From Hyphomicrobiales bacterium (GTDB lineage: Bacteria; Pseudomonadota; Alphaproteobacteria; Rhizobiales; Rhizobiaceae), in contig UBUL01000004.1 in the NCBI GenBank assembly GCA_900468625.1, forward strand, positions 117,338-181,337: a stretch of DNA of 64,000 bases. The letters run 5' to 3'. Positions 16,827 through 26,184 of this stretch are shown in pieces. How positions within the stretch are numbered: the first letter of the stretch is position 1; each line of letters opens with the position of its first letter. The notes below the pieces were generated by a model that worked only from the letters and a program-made list of their open reading frames with translations, did not search any database and had not been told where the DNA came from. A program made the translations under genes and the position numbers.

Positions 16827-17741
16827 TCAGGTCTCCTTGATCATCTTGACGCGGATGCCATGGGCCTTCTCGCCCTCCGGCTCCACATGAATGGTTATTT
16901 CCGAACCCGCATGAATTGCCCTTATGGCGTCTTCAAGGCGGTCGCAGATGCGATGCGCTTCGCGCACCGGCATGGCGGCAGGCACGACCATATGGAAATC
17001 GACGAAGGTCACTGCCCCTGCCCTGCGCGTCTTCAGGTCATGCACGCCGAGCGACCCCACCGCATTCCTGGCGATCGCATCCTTGATGACGGTCTCCTCA
17101 TCCGGCGGCACGGCCTTGTCCATCAGCCCGTCGATGGAATGGGAGATGACCCTCCAGCCTTGATAGAGAATGTTGATGGCAACGAGGATGGCGAGCACGG
17201 GGTCGAAGATCGGATAACCGCTGCCAAGCGCAAGAAGCAGGCCGATGAGCACCCCGACCGAGGTATAGACGTCGGACATGATGTGCTGGCCGTCTGCCGT
17301 CAATGCCGGCGAGCGATGCGCCCGGCCAACACGGATCAGAGTGACTGCCCAAATCGCGTTGATGACGCCCGCGGCAAAATTGATTGCCAGGCCGAGCACC
17401 GGCGCCTGTATCGGCTGCGGATTGCCGAGATGCCCGACCGCTTCCTGCACGATCATCAGCGCGGCAACGACGATCATGACGCCTTCGGTGACGGCGGAAA
17501 GATATTCCGCCTTGTGATGGCCGAACGGATGATCGTAATCGGCCGGCTTCTGCGCATAACGGATGACGAAGAAGGCTATGAAAGCCGCAACGACATTGGT
17601 CAGCGATTCCAGACCGTCGGACAGAAGTGCGACGGAGCCCGTCAGCCACCAGGCCAGCACCTTCAGCCCCATGACGCCGAGCGAAAGCGGAATGCCCCAA
17701 AGGGCGAGCCGCCTGATCGTATCGTTTCCCTGGCTGTTCAT
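16827..17741 (-). CDS. cation diffusion facilitator family transporter
   Basis: The 304-aa inner-membrane product has six predicted transmembrane segments and the CDF metal-site motifs: [11 protein letters not shown] in segment 2 (Asp near residue 40), [11 protein letters not shown] in the loop, and [13 protein letters not shown] in segment 5 (HxxxD). The C-terminal cytoplasmic domain with HVEPEG completes the family. These proteins export Zn, Fe, Co or Mn in exchange for protons. I set the start at 17741, where GGAGAAGAC precedes ATG; the longer frame adds 22 unrelated residues. It is co-transcribed with queF. Confidence 0.9.
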   Translation of the reverse strand: MNSQGNDTIRRLALWGIPLSLGVMGLKVLAWWLTGSVALLSDGLESLTNVVAAFIAFFVIRYAQKPADYDHPFGHHKAEYLSAVTEGVMIVVAALMIVQEAVGHLGNPQPIQAPVLGLAINFAAGVINAIWAVTLIRVGRAHRSPALTADGQHIMSDVYTSVGVLIGLLLALGSGYPIFDPVLAILVAINILYQGWRVISHSIDGLMDKAVPPDEETVIKDAIARNAVGSLGVHDLKTRRAGAVTFVDFHMVVPAAMPVREAHRICDRLEDAIRAIHAGSEITIHVEPEGEKAHGIRVKMIKET

Positions 17742-18885
<1,144 letters not shown>

Positions 18886-19004
18886 GGCCACCCTAGCAAC
18901 ATGAGACGCTTCAGCGATTTACTGGCGCTTTCAACGCATGAAAACACCCCATGCGCTTTTCCAAACGCACGAGGTGCACAAATCTACGGCTGGCAGCTAT
19001 CGCT

Positions 19005-21194
19005 TCAGGCGGCCTTCGTCTTCACCCGCCGCGCCAGATGCGCCACCACATTTTCGATCATCCGCATCCCGGCATCGCCGCCGAGCGTCATGATCGATTC
19101 CGGATGAAACTGCACGGCCGCGATCGGCTCCTTCACATGCTCGATGCCCATGATGGTACCGTCTTCGCTCTCGGCCGTGATCATGAAATCACGCGGCAGG
19201 CTCGAAGGATCGGCAAAGATCGAGTGATAGCGGCCGACGGTGACCTCGCGGCCGAGACCGGAGAAGACCAGGCCGGGCTCCAGCACGCGGATACGCGAAG
19301 GCTTGCCGTGCATCGGGATCGCCAGATGGCGCAGCTCGCCGCCATAGGCTTCGGCAATCGCCTGCAGGCCCAGGCAGACGCCGAAGATCGGCAGGTTGCG
19401 CGCCCTCGCCTTCTTGATGGTCGCCTTGCAATCGAAATCCTTCGGATTGCCGGGACCTGGCGACAGCACGACGAGATCCGGATCGAGGCGGTCGAAGACC
19501 TCTTCCGGCACCGGCGTACGCACGGTCGAAACCGTCGCGCCCGTCTGACGGAAGTAGTTGGCAAGCGTATGGACGAAACTGTCCTCGTGGTCGACGAGCA
19601 GGATCTTCACGCCCTTGCCGACGGATGCGACGTCTCGTTGCTGTTTGCCGGAATTGCCGGTCTTGGCATCGCGGATAGCGGAAAGCATGGCGGAGGCCTT
19701 CAGTTCGGTTTCGGCTTCTTCTTCCTCGGGGATCGAGTCGTTGAGCAGCGTCGCGCCGGCCCGCACTTCGGCAATGCCGTCCTTGATGCGGACGGTGCGC
19801 AGCGTCAGGCCGGTGTTCATGTCACCGTTGAAGCCGACCATGCCGATCGCGCCGCCATACCAGGCACGCGGGCTCTTCTCATGGCTCTCGATGAAGCGCA
19901 TGGCCCAGAGCTTAGGCGCGCCGGTGACGGTGACGGCCCAGGCGTGGCTCAAGAAGCCGTCGAAAGCGTCCATGTCGTCGCGCAGGCGGCCTTCGATATG
20001 GTCGACCGTGTGGATCAGGCGCGAATACATCTCGATCTGACGGCGGCCGATGACCTTGACCGAACCAGGCTCGCAGACACGGCTTTTGTCGTTGCGGTCG
20101 ACGTCGGAGCACATGGTCAGCTCGGATTCGTCCTTCTTGGAGTTCAGCAGCTTCAGGATCTGCTCGCTGTCGGCGATCGGGTCGTCGCCGCGCTTGATCG
20201 TGCCCGAGATCGGGCAAGTCTCGATACGGCGGCCAGACACGCGTACGAACATTTCAGGTGAAGCGCCGACGAGATATTCCTGATTGCCGAGATTGATGAA
20301 GAAGGAATAGGGCGAAGGGTTGATTGCCTTCAGCCGCTTGGAAATGTCTGACGGCTTGCTCTCGCAGCGCTCCATGAACTTCTGGCCCGGCACGACTTCG
20401 AAAAGATCGCCCTTGCGGAAGCTCTCCTTCGCCTTGACCACCAGTTCGGCATATTCGCCCGGGCGATGGTCGCTCTTCGGCGGAATGGCATCGGTGCGGC
20501 GGAACGGCTCGGGCGCGATCTCGCCGGACTTGCCTTCCGTCGATGCTTCGCCCTTGGCGAAATCGTAGCGGTCGATCCACGCCTTAGCGGAATAATTGTC
20601 GACCACCAGGATTTCGTCCGGCAGGTAGAGCACCATGTCGCGCTGGTCGTCCGGGCGCTTGAGCTTCAGGTCGATGGCGTCGAACTGGAAGGCGAGATCA
20701 TAACCGAAGGCGCCGTAAAAGCCGATGCTGGCGTCAGCCTGCGAATAGAAGAGGTCGGTTACCGCACGCAGCACGGTGAAGACGGTCGGCATCTTCGAGC
20801 GCTCTTCCTCGGTGAAGACGCGATCCGGCGTCTTTACGGTGAGATCGAGCCGGCGGGCCGTAAAAGCACCCAGCACCAACTCGGAAACGGTCTTCAGCTT
20901 TTCAGCAATGAAGCCGAGAATGACTTCGCCGCGCTCGTTATAGGCCTCGATCCAGACATTGCGCCCATTGCAGGAAAGACCGAGCGGCGGATCGACGATG
21001 GCGGTATCCCAACGCGTATAGCGGCCGGGATATTCGTAGTTGGAGGAAAAGACGGCGCCGCGGCGCTCGTCGAGCTTGTCAATATAGGACGAAACGGCAT
21101 CCGCGTAAGGCGTCGGCCGGCGCTGCCGGGTGACGGTGATCCCACCCTTCGTCTCGTAGATTTCCGCACCATCATCCCGAAGGATCGTTACCAT
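19005..21194 (-). CDS. trpE(G): fused anthranilate synthase (component I plus glutamine amidotransferase)
   Basis: The 729-aa product makes anthranilate from chorismate and glutamine, the first step of tryptophan synthesis. The N-terminal two thirds are the chorismate-binding TrpE domain ([52 protein letters not shown]), and the last 200 residues are the TrpG amidotransferase with the nucleophile in [16 protein letters not shown] and the HPES catalytic His-Glu near the end. This fusion is characteristic of rhizobia and a few other lineages. The start follows GGAGTAGGAACA. Upstream is a complete Trp-codon attenuator (21242-21393), so expression responds to charged tRNA-Trp. Confidence 0.97.
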   Translation of the reverse strand: MVTILRDDGAEIYETKGGITVTRQRRPTPYADAVSSYIDKLDERRGAVFSSNYEYPGRYTRWDTAIVDPPLGLSCNGRNVWIEAYNERGEVILGFIAEKLKTVSELVLGAFTARRLDLTVKTPDRVFTEEERSKMPTVFTVLRAVTDLFYSQADASIGFYGAFGYDLAFQFDAIDLKLKRPDDQRDMVLYLPDEILVVDNYSAKAWIDRYDFAKGEASTEGKSGEIAPEPFRRTDAIPPKSDHRPGEYAELVVKAKESFRKGDLFEVVPGQKFMERCESKPSDISKRLKAINPSPYSFFINLGNQEYLVGASPEMFVRVSGRRIETCPISGTIKRGDDPIADSEQILKLLNSKKDESELTMCSDVDRNDKSRVCEPGSVKVIGRRQIEMYSRLIHTVDHIEGRLRDDMDAFDGFLSHAWAVTVTGAPKLWAMRFIESHEKSPRAWYGGAIGMVGFNGDMNTGLTLRTVRIKDGIAEVRAGATLLNDSIPEEEEAETELKASAMLSAIRDAKTGNSGKQQRDVASVGKGVKILLVDHEDSFVHTLANYFRQTGATVSTVRTPVPEEVFDRLDPDLVVLSPGPGNPKDFDCKATIKKARARNLPIFGVCLGLQAIAEAYGGELRHLAIPMHGKPSRIRVLEPGLVFSGLGREVTVGRYHSIFADPSSLPRDFMITAESEDGTIMGIEHVKEPIAAVQFHPESIMTLGGDAGMRMIENVVAHLARRVKTKAA

Positions 21195-21241
21195 TGTTCC
21201 TACTCCGTTGTCAGGCCCGGATGACAGGCGGCCAATATAAC

Positions 21242-21271
21242 AAAAAAGCCGCCTCGAAATCTCGGGCGGCT
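21242..21271 (-). terminator. trpE(G) attenuator terminator
   Basis: On the minus strand, GCCGCC and GGCGGC close a stem with an inner CGA/TCG pair, followed by TTTTTTG. It lies between the leader peptide stop and the trpE(G) start, as in the known rhizobial trp attenuator; the GGCGGCC just after the leader stop can pair with it in the alternative fold. Confidence 0.85.
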
Positions 21272-21308
21272 CACTCGTCGTCTTTGAACACGATTGGTCG
21301 AGGCCGCC

Positions 21309-21356
21309 TCAGCGTGCCCACCACCAAACTGCAATGTTGTTCAAGGACATGTTCAT
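21309..21356 (-). CDS. trpL: trp leader peptide
   Basis: ATG 21356 to TGA 21309 encodes MNMSLNNIAVWWWAR, 15 residues with three consecutive Trp codons three residues before the end. Ribosome stalling on these codons when Trp-tRNA is scarce favours the antiterminator. It has no Shine-Dalgarno sequence, and the predicted -10 box is 8 bases before the ATG, so the message is probably leaderless, as reported for S. meliloti. In that species the attenuated leader RNA (rnTrpL) and the peptide also act in trans; whether that holds here is inference. Confidence 0.93.
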   Translation of the reverse strand: MNMSLNNIAVWWWAR

Positions 21357-21364
21357 GACGGGAA

Positions 21365-21393
21365 TTGTTAGCCTGAGATGAGAGGATGCGCAA
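21365..21393 (-). promoter_or_regulatory. trpL-trpE(G) promoter
   Basis: TTGCGC (21388-21393) and TAACAA (21365-21370) on the minus strand with a 17-base spacer. The leader ATG begins 8 bases after the -10 box, at the expected transcription start. Confidence 0.7.
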
Positions 21394-21450
21394 GCGGAAG
21401 ATGGGAGGAAAGTTCCTAGCAGGCCGCAGATGTTGCAAGTCGCGGAGCCG

Positions 21451-21706
21451 ATCTCGCCCCCGGCGGGCGAGAAAGCAATTTCACTGGTTTAGGAATTGCG
21501 ACATCGAAGGTTCAGCATGTCTAAGGCTTAGCGCAATTTCTAAACCATTGAAATTGCAAGAGCGGGGGCCTGTTTCTTGCGCGAACAGATCGCAACATAT
21601 GGTCCTTCTGACCTACCCTCTCTCTTGCAAAGAACTAAGACTTAGACGAGGGACAAGCCCTCATCTAAGCCTAAGTTTTTGCTTTCTCGCCCGCCAGGGG
21701 CGAGAT
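21451..21706. repeat. 256-bp nested palindromic element with 28-bp terminal inverted repeats
   Basis: The ends 21451-21478 and 21679-21706 are inverted repeats identical at 27 of 28 positions. Each end is itself a hairpin (TCTCGCCC and GGGCGAGA with a 5-base loop). Inside are two more long hairpins: 21475-21499 with 21533-21557 (about 23 of 25 pairs) and 21627-21652 with 21658-21682. No reading frame is supported, and no target-site duplication is obvious (flanks CGGAGCCG and GACCCTTC). It sits between the trpL promoter and the 3' end of the ABC-F gene. It looks like a non-autonomous MITE-like or structured-RNA element. Confidence 0.75.
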
Positions 21707-21734
21707 GACCCTTCGCGCTCGCCGCGGCCCTCGC

Positions 21735-23258
21735 CTACTCCTGTCCCCTGGCAGCTTCGAAGAACTCTTCCGGCCCATCCACTTCGACCAATCGCTTCCG
21801 GTCGATCAGCCAGAAGCGATTGCCGACCGATCGCACGAAGCTGCGGTCGTGCGAAACGAGAAGGCAGCTTGCCTCGTTTGCCGTCAGCTCGCCCTCCAAT
21901 GCCTCCTGCCCATCGATATCCAGATGGTTGGTCGGCTCGTCGAGCAGGTAGAAGTTGGGGTTGGTCAGCCGCAGCACCAGCATGGCAAGCCGCGCCATCT
22001 GCCCACCGGACAGACGGCCGATTTCTTTCTCCTGCATGTCGATGTTGATGCCAGCGCCGACGAGTAACGTGCGGGCGCGCTGTTCGCCGAGTTCGAACAG
22101 ACGCGTGACCATGCCGAGCGGCGTGTCCTTCTGACCGAGATTGGAGAGTGCCTGATCGCTATAGCCGAGCACGAGCGACGGCGTCGGCTTGATTGTACCG
22201 CCGGCAGACGGATCGGCGATGGCCTTGCGGATCATCTCGACGAACCGCGTCTTGCCCGCACCATTCTGCCCGAGCAGCACGATGCGATCGCCCTGGCAAA
22301 TCCACTGCTGCCCCGTCTTGAACAGCAGCGTGCCGTCGGGCGTCGTCACCGAGGCATCCTCCAGCGTCAGCAGCACCTTGGCGTGGATACCGCGATTGGC
22401 AAGCTTGATCGATCCGGAAGAGCGCTCGCGATAGCCCGGCCTCACACTGTCCTCCAGCCTCTCCGCCCGCGCCTTCAGCTGCTTCGTCTTCACGGTCAAA
22501 AGATCGCTGCCGGAATTGACGCCGAGATTGTAGAGCTTGGCCGCCTGCTTGCGAAGCTGCTGCGCCGTCTTCATCTCCTTCTGGTAACGGCGCTCGTCGG
22601 AAGCATCGACCTCGTCCAGCGCCGCCCGCGCGCGGCTGTAAGGCAGAACGTAAGTCTGCGACTGGTCCTGTCGCAGGAACAGCGTCCGGATGCAGACCGC
22701 ATCGAGGAAAGCCCGGTCGTGACTGGCGATAATGACGGACACGTCCCGCGGCAAGGCATTCAGCCAATCTTCCAACAGCGCGATCTTGGCGAGATCGAGA
22801 TGATTGGTCGGCTCATCGAGCAGCAATATGTCGGGCTCCGTCACCCAGACCCGGGCAAGCATGGCAAGCCGCTGCCAGCCGCCGCTGAGCTGGGCAAGCG
22901 TCCTCTCCCGCATCGCCGCAGGCACATCAAGCGAGTCGAGAGTGACATCGACACGCCAACTTTCGCTCGCGACCTGCTCCTTCGGCAAGGCCTGAAGGAC
23001 GGCATCATGGAAGGAAATATCGAGCAGCTTCGCCGGTACGCTCTGCTCGACATAACCGACGCGCAAGCCCCGGGCGCGCGTAATATCGCCTGTGGTCGGC
23101 TCCTGCCTGCCTGCTATACAGTTGAGCAGTGTGGTCTTGCCACGCCCGTTCGCGGCAACGATACCGATGCGGTCACCGGCATCCACGGCAATGCTGAGGT
23201 TGGAAAACAGAGGCGCACTCATGGTGACGCCCAGATTGCGGAGATTGATCAGAACCAT
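21735..23258 (-). CDS. ABC-F family ATPase
   Basis: The 507-aa cytosolic product has two ABC ATPase domains and no transmembrane segments. Walker A motifs are AANGRGKTT near residue 35 and GQNGAGKTR near 328; signatures are LSGGWQRLAM and LSGGQMARLAM; both have LLDEPTNHLDL/I. The first Walker A has Arg where Ser/Gly is usual (GRGKTT). The two are joined by a charged linker (about 225-300), the feature that contacts the ribosomal P or E site in ABC-F translation factors and antibiotic-protection proteins. I cannot say which subtype it is. The start has GGAAAAG before ATG. A 23-codon ORF with a perfect Shine-Dalgarno sequence lies 187 bp upstream. Confidence 0.9.
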   Translation of the reverse strand: MVLINLRNLGVTMSAPLFSNLSIAVDAGDRIGIVAANGRGKTTLLNCIAGRQEPTTGDITRARGLRVGYVEQSVPAKLLDISFHDAVLQALPKEQVASESWRVDVTLDSLDVPAAMRERTLAQLSGGWQRLAMLARVWVTEPDILLLDEPTNHLDLAKIALLEDWLNALPRDVSVIIASHDRAFLDAVCIRTLFLRQDQSQTYVLPYSRARAALDEVDASDERRYQKEMKTAQQLRKQAAKLYNLGVNSGSDLLTVKTKQLKARAERLEDSVRPGYRERSSGSIKLANRGIHAKVLLTLEDASVTTPDGTLLFKTGQQWICQGDRIVLLGQNGAGKTRFVEMIRKAIADPSAGGTIKPTPSLVLGYSDQALSNLGQKDTPLGMVTRLFELGEQRARTLLVGAGINIDMQEKEIGRLSGGQMARLAMLVLRLTNPNFYLLDEPTNHLDIDGQEALEGELTANEASCLLVSHDRSFVRSVGNRFWLIDRKRLVEVDGPEEFFEAARGQE

Positions 23259-23379
23259 GGTCTTTTCCGATCTCGATCGAGCATCTCAAAGCATCGCCGG
23301 CGGCTCCTTTTGCCGCGTTACGCCGATGTCGATGGCCACAAGCAGGCCAATGCTCGAAAACATGTCATGACGCGGCCGC

Positions 23380-23467
23380 GCAGATGCGCAGGCTCACGTC
23401 GCCCAAGGGGCAGACCAGAAGGAATGAGTGAGTAACAGCCTCTGATCAGCCCTGCAAACGCATCTGC
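23380..23467 (-). promoter_or_regulatory. possible alternative RNA pairing between the micro-ORF end and the ABC-F leader
   Basis: On the minus strand, GCAGATGCG (23459-23467, inside the last codons of the micro-ORF) is perfectly complementary to CGCATCTGC (23380-23388) in the leader. The downstream arm can also fold on itself (GCGCATCTGCGC). A ribosome halted in the micro-ORF would prevent the long-range pairing. This is the general arrangement of leader-peptide control but is not shown. Confidence 0.4.
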
Positions 23468-23517
23468 AGGGCACGAGTCGGACCGAACTGGCGAATATGC
23501 CAGACTATCTTGGTCAT
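23446..23517 (-). CDS. 23-residue micro-ORF upstream of the ABC-F gene
   Basis: ATG 23517 to TGA 23446 encodes 23 residues beginning MTKIVWHIRQFGPTRAL. A perfect AGGAGG (23523-23528) lies 5 bases before the ATG, one of the best ribosome binding sites in the window, so translation is likely. The peptide is basic and not hydrophobic; it is not HemP. It could be a leader peptide that senses ribosome-targeting antibiotics for the ABC-F gene, or an independent small protein. I do not recognise the sequence. Confidence 0.6.
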   Translation of the reverse strand: MTKIVWHIRQFGPTRALQMRLQG

Positions 23518-23563
23518 ACGGTCCTCCTCTCTTTTCTCTCGACGGGTTAAAGACTGCACAGTT

Positions 23564-23592
23564 CGAATAGCATTGAACGCTGCGATTTACAA
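23564..23592 (-). promoter_or_regulatory. predicted promoter of the micro-ORF / ABC-F transcript
   Basis: TTGTAA (23587-23592) and TATTCG (23564-23569) on the minus strand, 17 bases apart, about 47 bp before the micro-ORF ATG. The -10 box is weak. Confidence 0.45.
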
Positions 23593-23633
23593 TTGCGGAA
23601 GGCTCGGCGGATGCCACGCAGGAGGGCAAGAAG

Positions 23634-23655
23634 GGGCGACACCGAAGCATCGCCC
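23634..23655 (-). terminator. terminator of the TonB receptor gene
   Basis: GGGCGA and TCGCCC pair around a TGCTTCGGTG loop, followed by CTTCTT on the minus strand, 26 bp past the receptor stop. It separates the receptor from the micro-ORF. Confidence 0.6.
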
Positions 23656-23680
23656 AAGTTTGCTGCATCGATGAGCCTGA

Positions 23681-25909
23681 TTAGAACCTCTGAGTCAGTG
23701 TCAGCTTGAAGGTTCGGCCGGGCTCGGAATAATAGGCCGCAGGCTGTGTCTGCGAACCGCTGTAGGACGGCGCGTTGAGCGCATCGTAATAGGTCTTGTT
23801 GAAGACGTTGTAGACGCCGCCGCGGATACTGAGGCCCTTCACCTGTTCCGGTTCCCACCAGCCTGTGAGGTCGAAGATGCCGTAGCCTGGCGTGCGCAGC
23901 GTGTCGCCCGTCTTCTTCGGTTCGCTAGTCGCGGTGATGAAGGTCAGGTCCGTCCCCCAGACCTCGGCCGCATATCCGACGGTGAAGGCCGCCTTGGCGG
24001 GAGCCACGGAATTGATCCATTGACCGGTATCGGAATCCTTGCCGTTCACATAGGCGAGCGCGCCCTTGATGTGGATACCGTTGTCGAACGCCTTGTGCGC
24101 GTTGACCTCGACGCCGAACATGCGGACGTTGGCCCGGTTGAAGTATTCGGTAATCCCGAGCGGATAGGTGCCGGTCGGATCGGCCCGCGACGAAGAGTCG
24201 ATGAAGTTCTTGTATTTGTTATAGAAGGCGCCGAGATGGCCGCCGAAATCGTCATCGCCGAGGTTGGTGCCGATTTCGACGCCGTTGCTGGTCTCCGGCT
24301 TCAGGTCGGGATTGCCGTAGCTGACATAGCCGCCGGGAACGCCATAGTTGACGTAAAGTTCGCTGACATTGGGTCCGCGGAAAGCCATCGCCCACTGCGC
24401 GTAGAACTCGACATTATCCTGCGGCTCATAGGATGCACGCAGCTTCGGCGAGAACCGGCTGTCGGATTGGCCCGACGGCAGGCCTTGATAGTTGGCGCTG
24501 TCGCGATAGGCGGCCGTGTTCTTCGGCGCGTAATCATACCAGTCGAAGCGCAGGCCCGGCGTCAGATAGAAATTGCTGGAGCCCAGTTCGATCTTGTCAT
24601 CGATAAAGGCGCCGACGCGCTCGCCGTCGACATCGGGCATATCGGACTGGTTGGTATGAAGGAATGCGCAAGTGGCACGCCAGCGAGGAAGTGCGCAGCT
24701 ATCGCCGCCCGCCGAGTACTGGTGGACCTTGCTGAATGCGACATCGAGGCCAAACGTGACCTCATGGTGCAGGCTGCCGGTATCGAAGGACTTGGACGCA
24801 TTGCCGTTGAAGCCGATGCTGCGATCCTCCATATCATTGCGGCGCCAATAGTCGCCGATGACGGAGGTGTAGCGATAGCCGTCGACGCCCTCTTCGCGCA
24901 GCAGGTTCTGCCAGTAGAAGACGGCATTGGCGGTGTCGAAGAGCGAGCCGGCACTTTCAGCGTCGTATTTGTAGTCGAGCGAAGCCCGATTGCGTTGGAT
25001 ATTGTCGGTCGTATCGTAGTTGCCCGGACGGAAGTTGCCCGTCAGGCTCTGCGAATGCATCGCATCGATGTCTTTGTCCTTGTTATAATGCTCCGCCGTG
25101 ACGCCGAAGGTGCCGATATCGGTATACTGGCGGATCTTGAAGAGGCCGCTTCTCTGATTGTAGTCGGCCGGATCGGCCTTGGTGCGCTTGGTCGAATAGC
25201 CACCGACATCGCCATTGTTCTCAAGCTCGTGACCATGCGCATAGCCACCTTCGAACAACACGGCCGTATTGTCGATGCGTTTGGCAACCGCCGCTGAGCC
25301 GCCGAGGCTGCGGTCGTCGCCATTATAGCCGAACTTGAAGATGCCGCCCCAGGTAGCGCCGGGCGCAATCAGATCTTCCGGCTCCAGCGTACGCAGCACG
25401 AAGGCGCCGCCGAGGGCGCCGGAACCGGCTCGGCTGGAATCGGCGCCGCGCACGACATCGACACTCGAAAGCGCGTTGAAATCGAAGCTGCTGGCGCCGC
25501 CATCCGCCCCGCGGGCGACATCGAGCATGAAAGGAATTCCGATGCCGTCGATCGTCGTCAGCACGCGATCGTCGCCTAGGCCACGAATGTTGACGCCGCC
25601 GGTGGTGCGGTTGAAGCCGACGCCGACCTCGGTGCTGCGGCCGAGATCCTCGATACGCGTGATCTGCTTCTCATCGATTTCCTTGGCCGTCGTTTCGCTG
25701 GCGGTCGGAGAGTCGGCAAGCACATCCTTGTTTGCCTTGCCTTGGCCCTTCACCACGATCGGTTTCAGATTGGTGATGCGATCGCTCTTGGGCGCCTCGC
25801 CTGCCGCCTCATCATTCTGAGTGGTTTGCGCAAAAGATGCCGTCGCCAGCCCAAGGACCAGAAACGCGGTGAATGCCAACAGGACCAAGCGCGAGCGTCG
25901 GACAACCAT
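23681..25909 (-). CDS. TonB-dependent outer-membrane receptor, haem/haemoglobin type
   Basis: The roughly 742-aa product has a signal peptide (LVLLAFTAFLVLGLATASFAQ), an N-terminal plug domain (about residues 50-170, NIRGLGDDRVLTTIDGIGIP) and a 22-strand barrel ending with the C-terminal aromatic LTLTQRF. It matches the haem/haemoglobin receptor group. The FRAP and NPNL boxes of haem receptors appear as FRGP and NPDL, but I see no His between them, where the haem-binding His is usual. ATG 25909 is preferred over 25915 because AAAGGA would overlap the latter. An iron-responsive TGA-N9-TCA box overlaps the promoter. No TonB, ExbB or haem ABC transporter genes are adjacent. Confidence 0.9.
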   Translation of the reverse strand: MVVRRSRLVLLAFTAFLVLGLATASFAQTTQNDEAAGEAPKSDRITNLKPIVVKGQGKANKDVLADSPTASETTAKEIDEKQITRIEDLGRSTEVGVGFNRTTGGVNIRGLGDDRVLTTIDGIGIPFMLDVARGADGGASSFDFNALSSVDVVRGADSSRAGSGALGGAFVLRTLEPEDLIAPGATWGGIFKFGYNGDDRSLGGSAAVAKRIDNTAVLFEGGYAHGHELENNGDVGGYSTKRTKADPADYNQRSGLFKIRQYTDIGTFGVTAEHYNKDKDIDAMHSQSLTGNFRPGNYDTTDNIQRNRASLDYKYDAESAGSLFDTANAVFYWQNLLREEGVDGYRYTSVIGDYWRRNDMEDRSIGFNGNASKSFDTGSLHHEVTFGLDVAFSKVHQYSAGGDSCALPRWRATCAFLHTNQSDMPDVDGERVGAFIDDKIELGSSNFYLTPGLRFDWYDYAPKNTAAYRDSANYQGLPSGQSDSRFSPKLRASYEPQDNVEFYAQWAMAFRGPNVSELYVNYGVPGGYVSYGNPDLKPETSNGVEIGTNLGDDDFGGHLGAFYNKYKNFIDSSSRADPTGTYPLGITEYFNRANVRMFGVEVNAHKAFDNGIHIKGALAYVNGKDSDTGQWINSVAPAKAAFTVGYAAEVWGTDLTFITATSEPKKTGDTLRTPGYGIFDLTGWWEPEQVKGLSIRGGVYNVFNKTYYDALNAPSYSGSQTQPAAYYSEPGRTFKLTLTQRF

Positions 25910-26023
25910 AACCATTCCTTTCGAATTGCTTCACCGGGCTGGCTGGTTGCTGCGTCAAAAACAGGCAAGGGGCTGGCTAGGTTATCTTGTTAATGGGCGG
26001 GAAATATTTCGCCTTCTTTCTGC

Positions 26024-26052
26024 CGCATAAAAAACATGAGTATTATTGTCAA
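26024..26052 (-). promoter_or_regulatory. iron-controlled promoter (RirA-type iron-responsive operator)
   Basis: On the minus strand TTGACA (26047-26052) and TATGCG (26024-26029) are 17 bases apart, a near-consensus promoter. The palindromic TGA-N9-TCA at 26037-26051 overlaps the -35 box and spacer. TGA-N9-TCA is the core of the iron-responsive operator recognised by RirA in rhizobia, so repression in high iron would block this promoter. Confidence 0.7.
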
Positions 26053-26184
26053 TATATTCACCATCCGTAATCATGAATAAAATTATCACGTTTAAAGGCA
26101 GGGAGCGAACGTTGCTGAATTGCAACGAAATGGCGGCCTCGCGCGTTCTATCGGCATCATCATTAGAATTGGCTGAATTACTTG

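Noticed and set aside
18951..20261. 436-codon plus-strand frame opposite trpE(G)
   Set aside because: Antisense shadow of a highly conserved gene.
21441..21715. Target-site duplication around the 256-bp element
   Set aside because: The bases directly outside the two ends do not match convincingly.
23446..23517. Micro-ORF as hemP, because it lies beside a haem-type receptor
   Set aside because: The peptide is 23 residues and lacks the HemP consensus; it is separated from the receptor by a terminator.
24020..25297. 425-codon plus-strand frame opposite the TonB receptor
   Set aside because: Antisense shadow; no domain or ribosome binding site.
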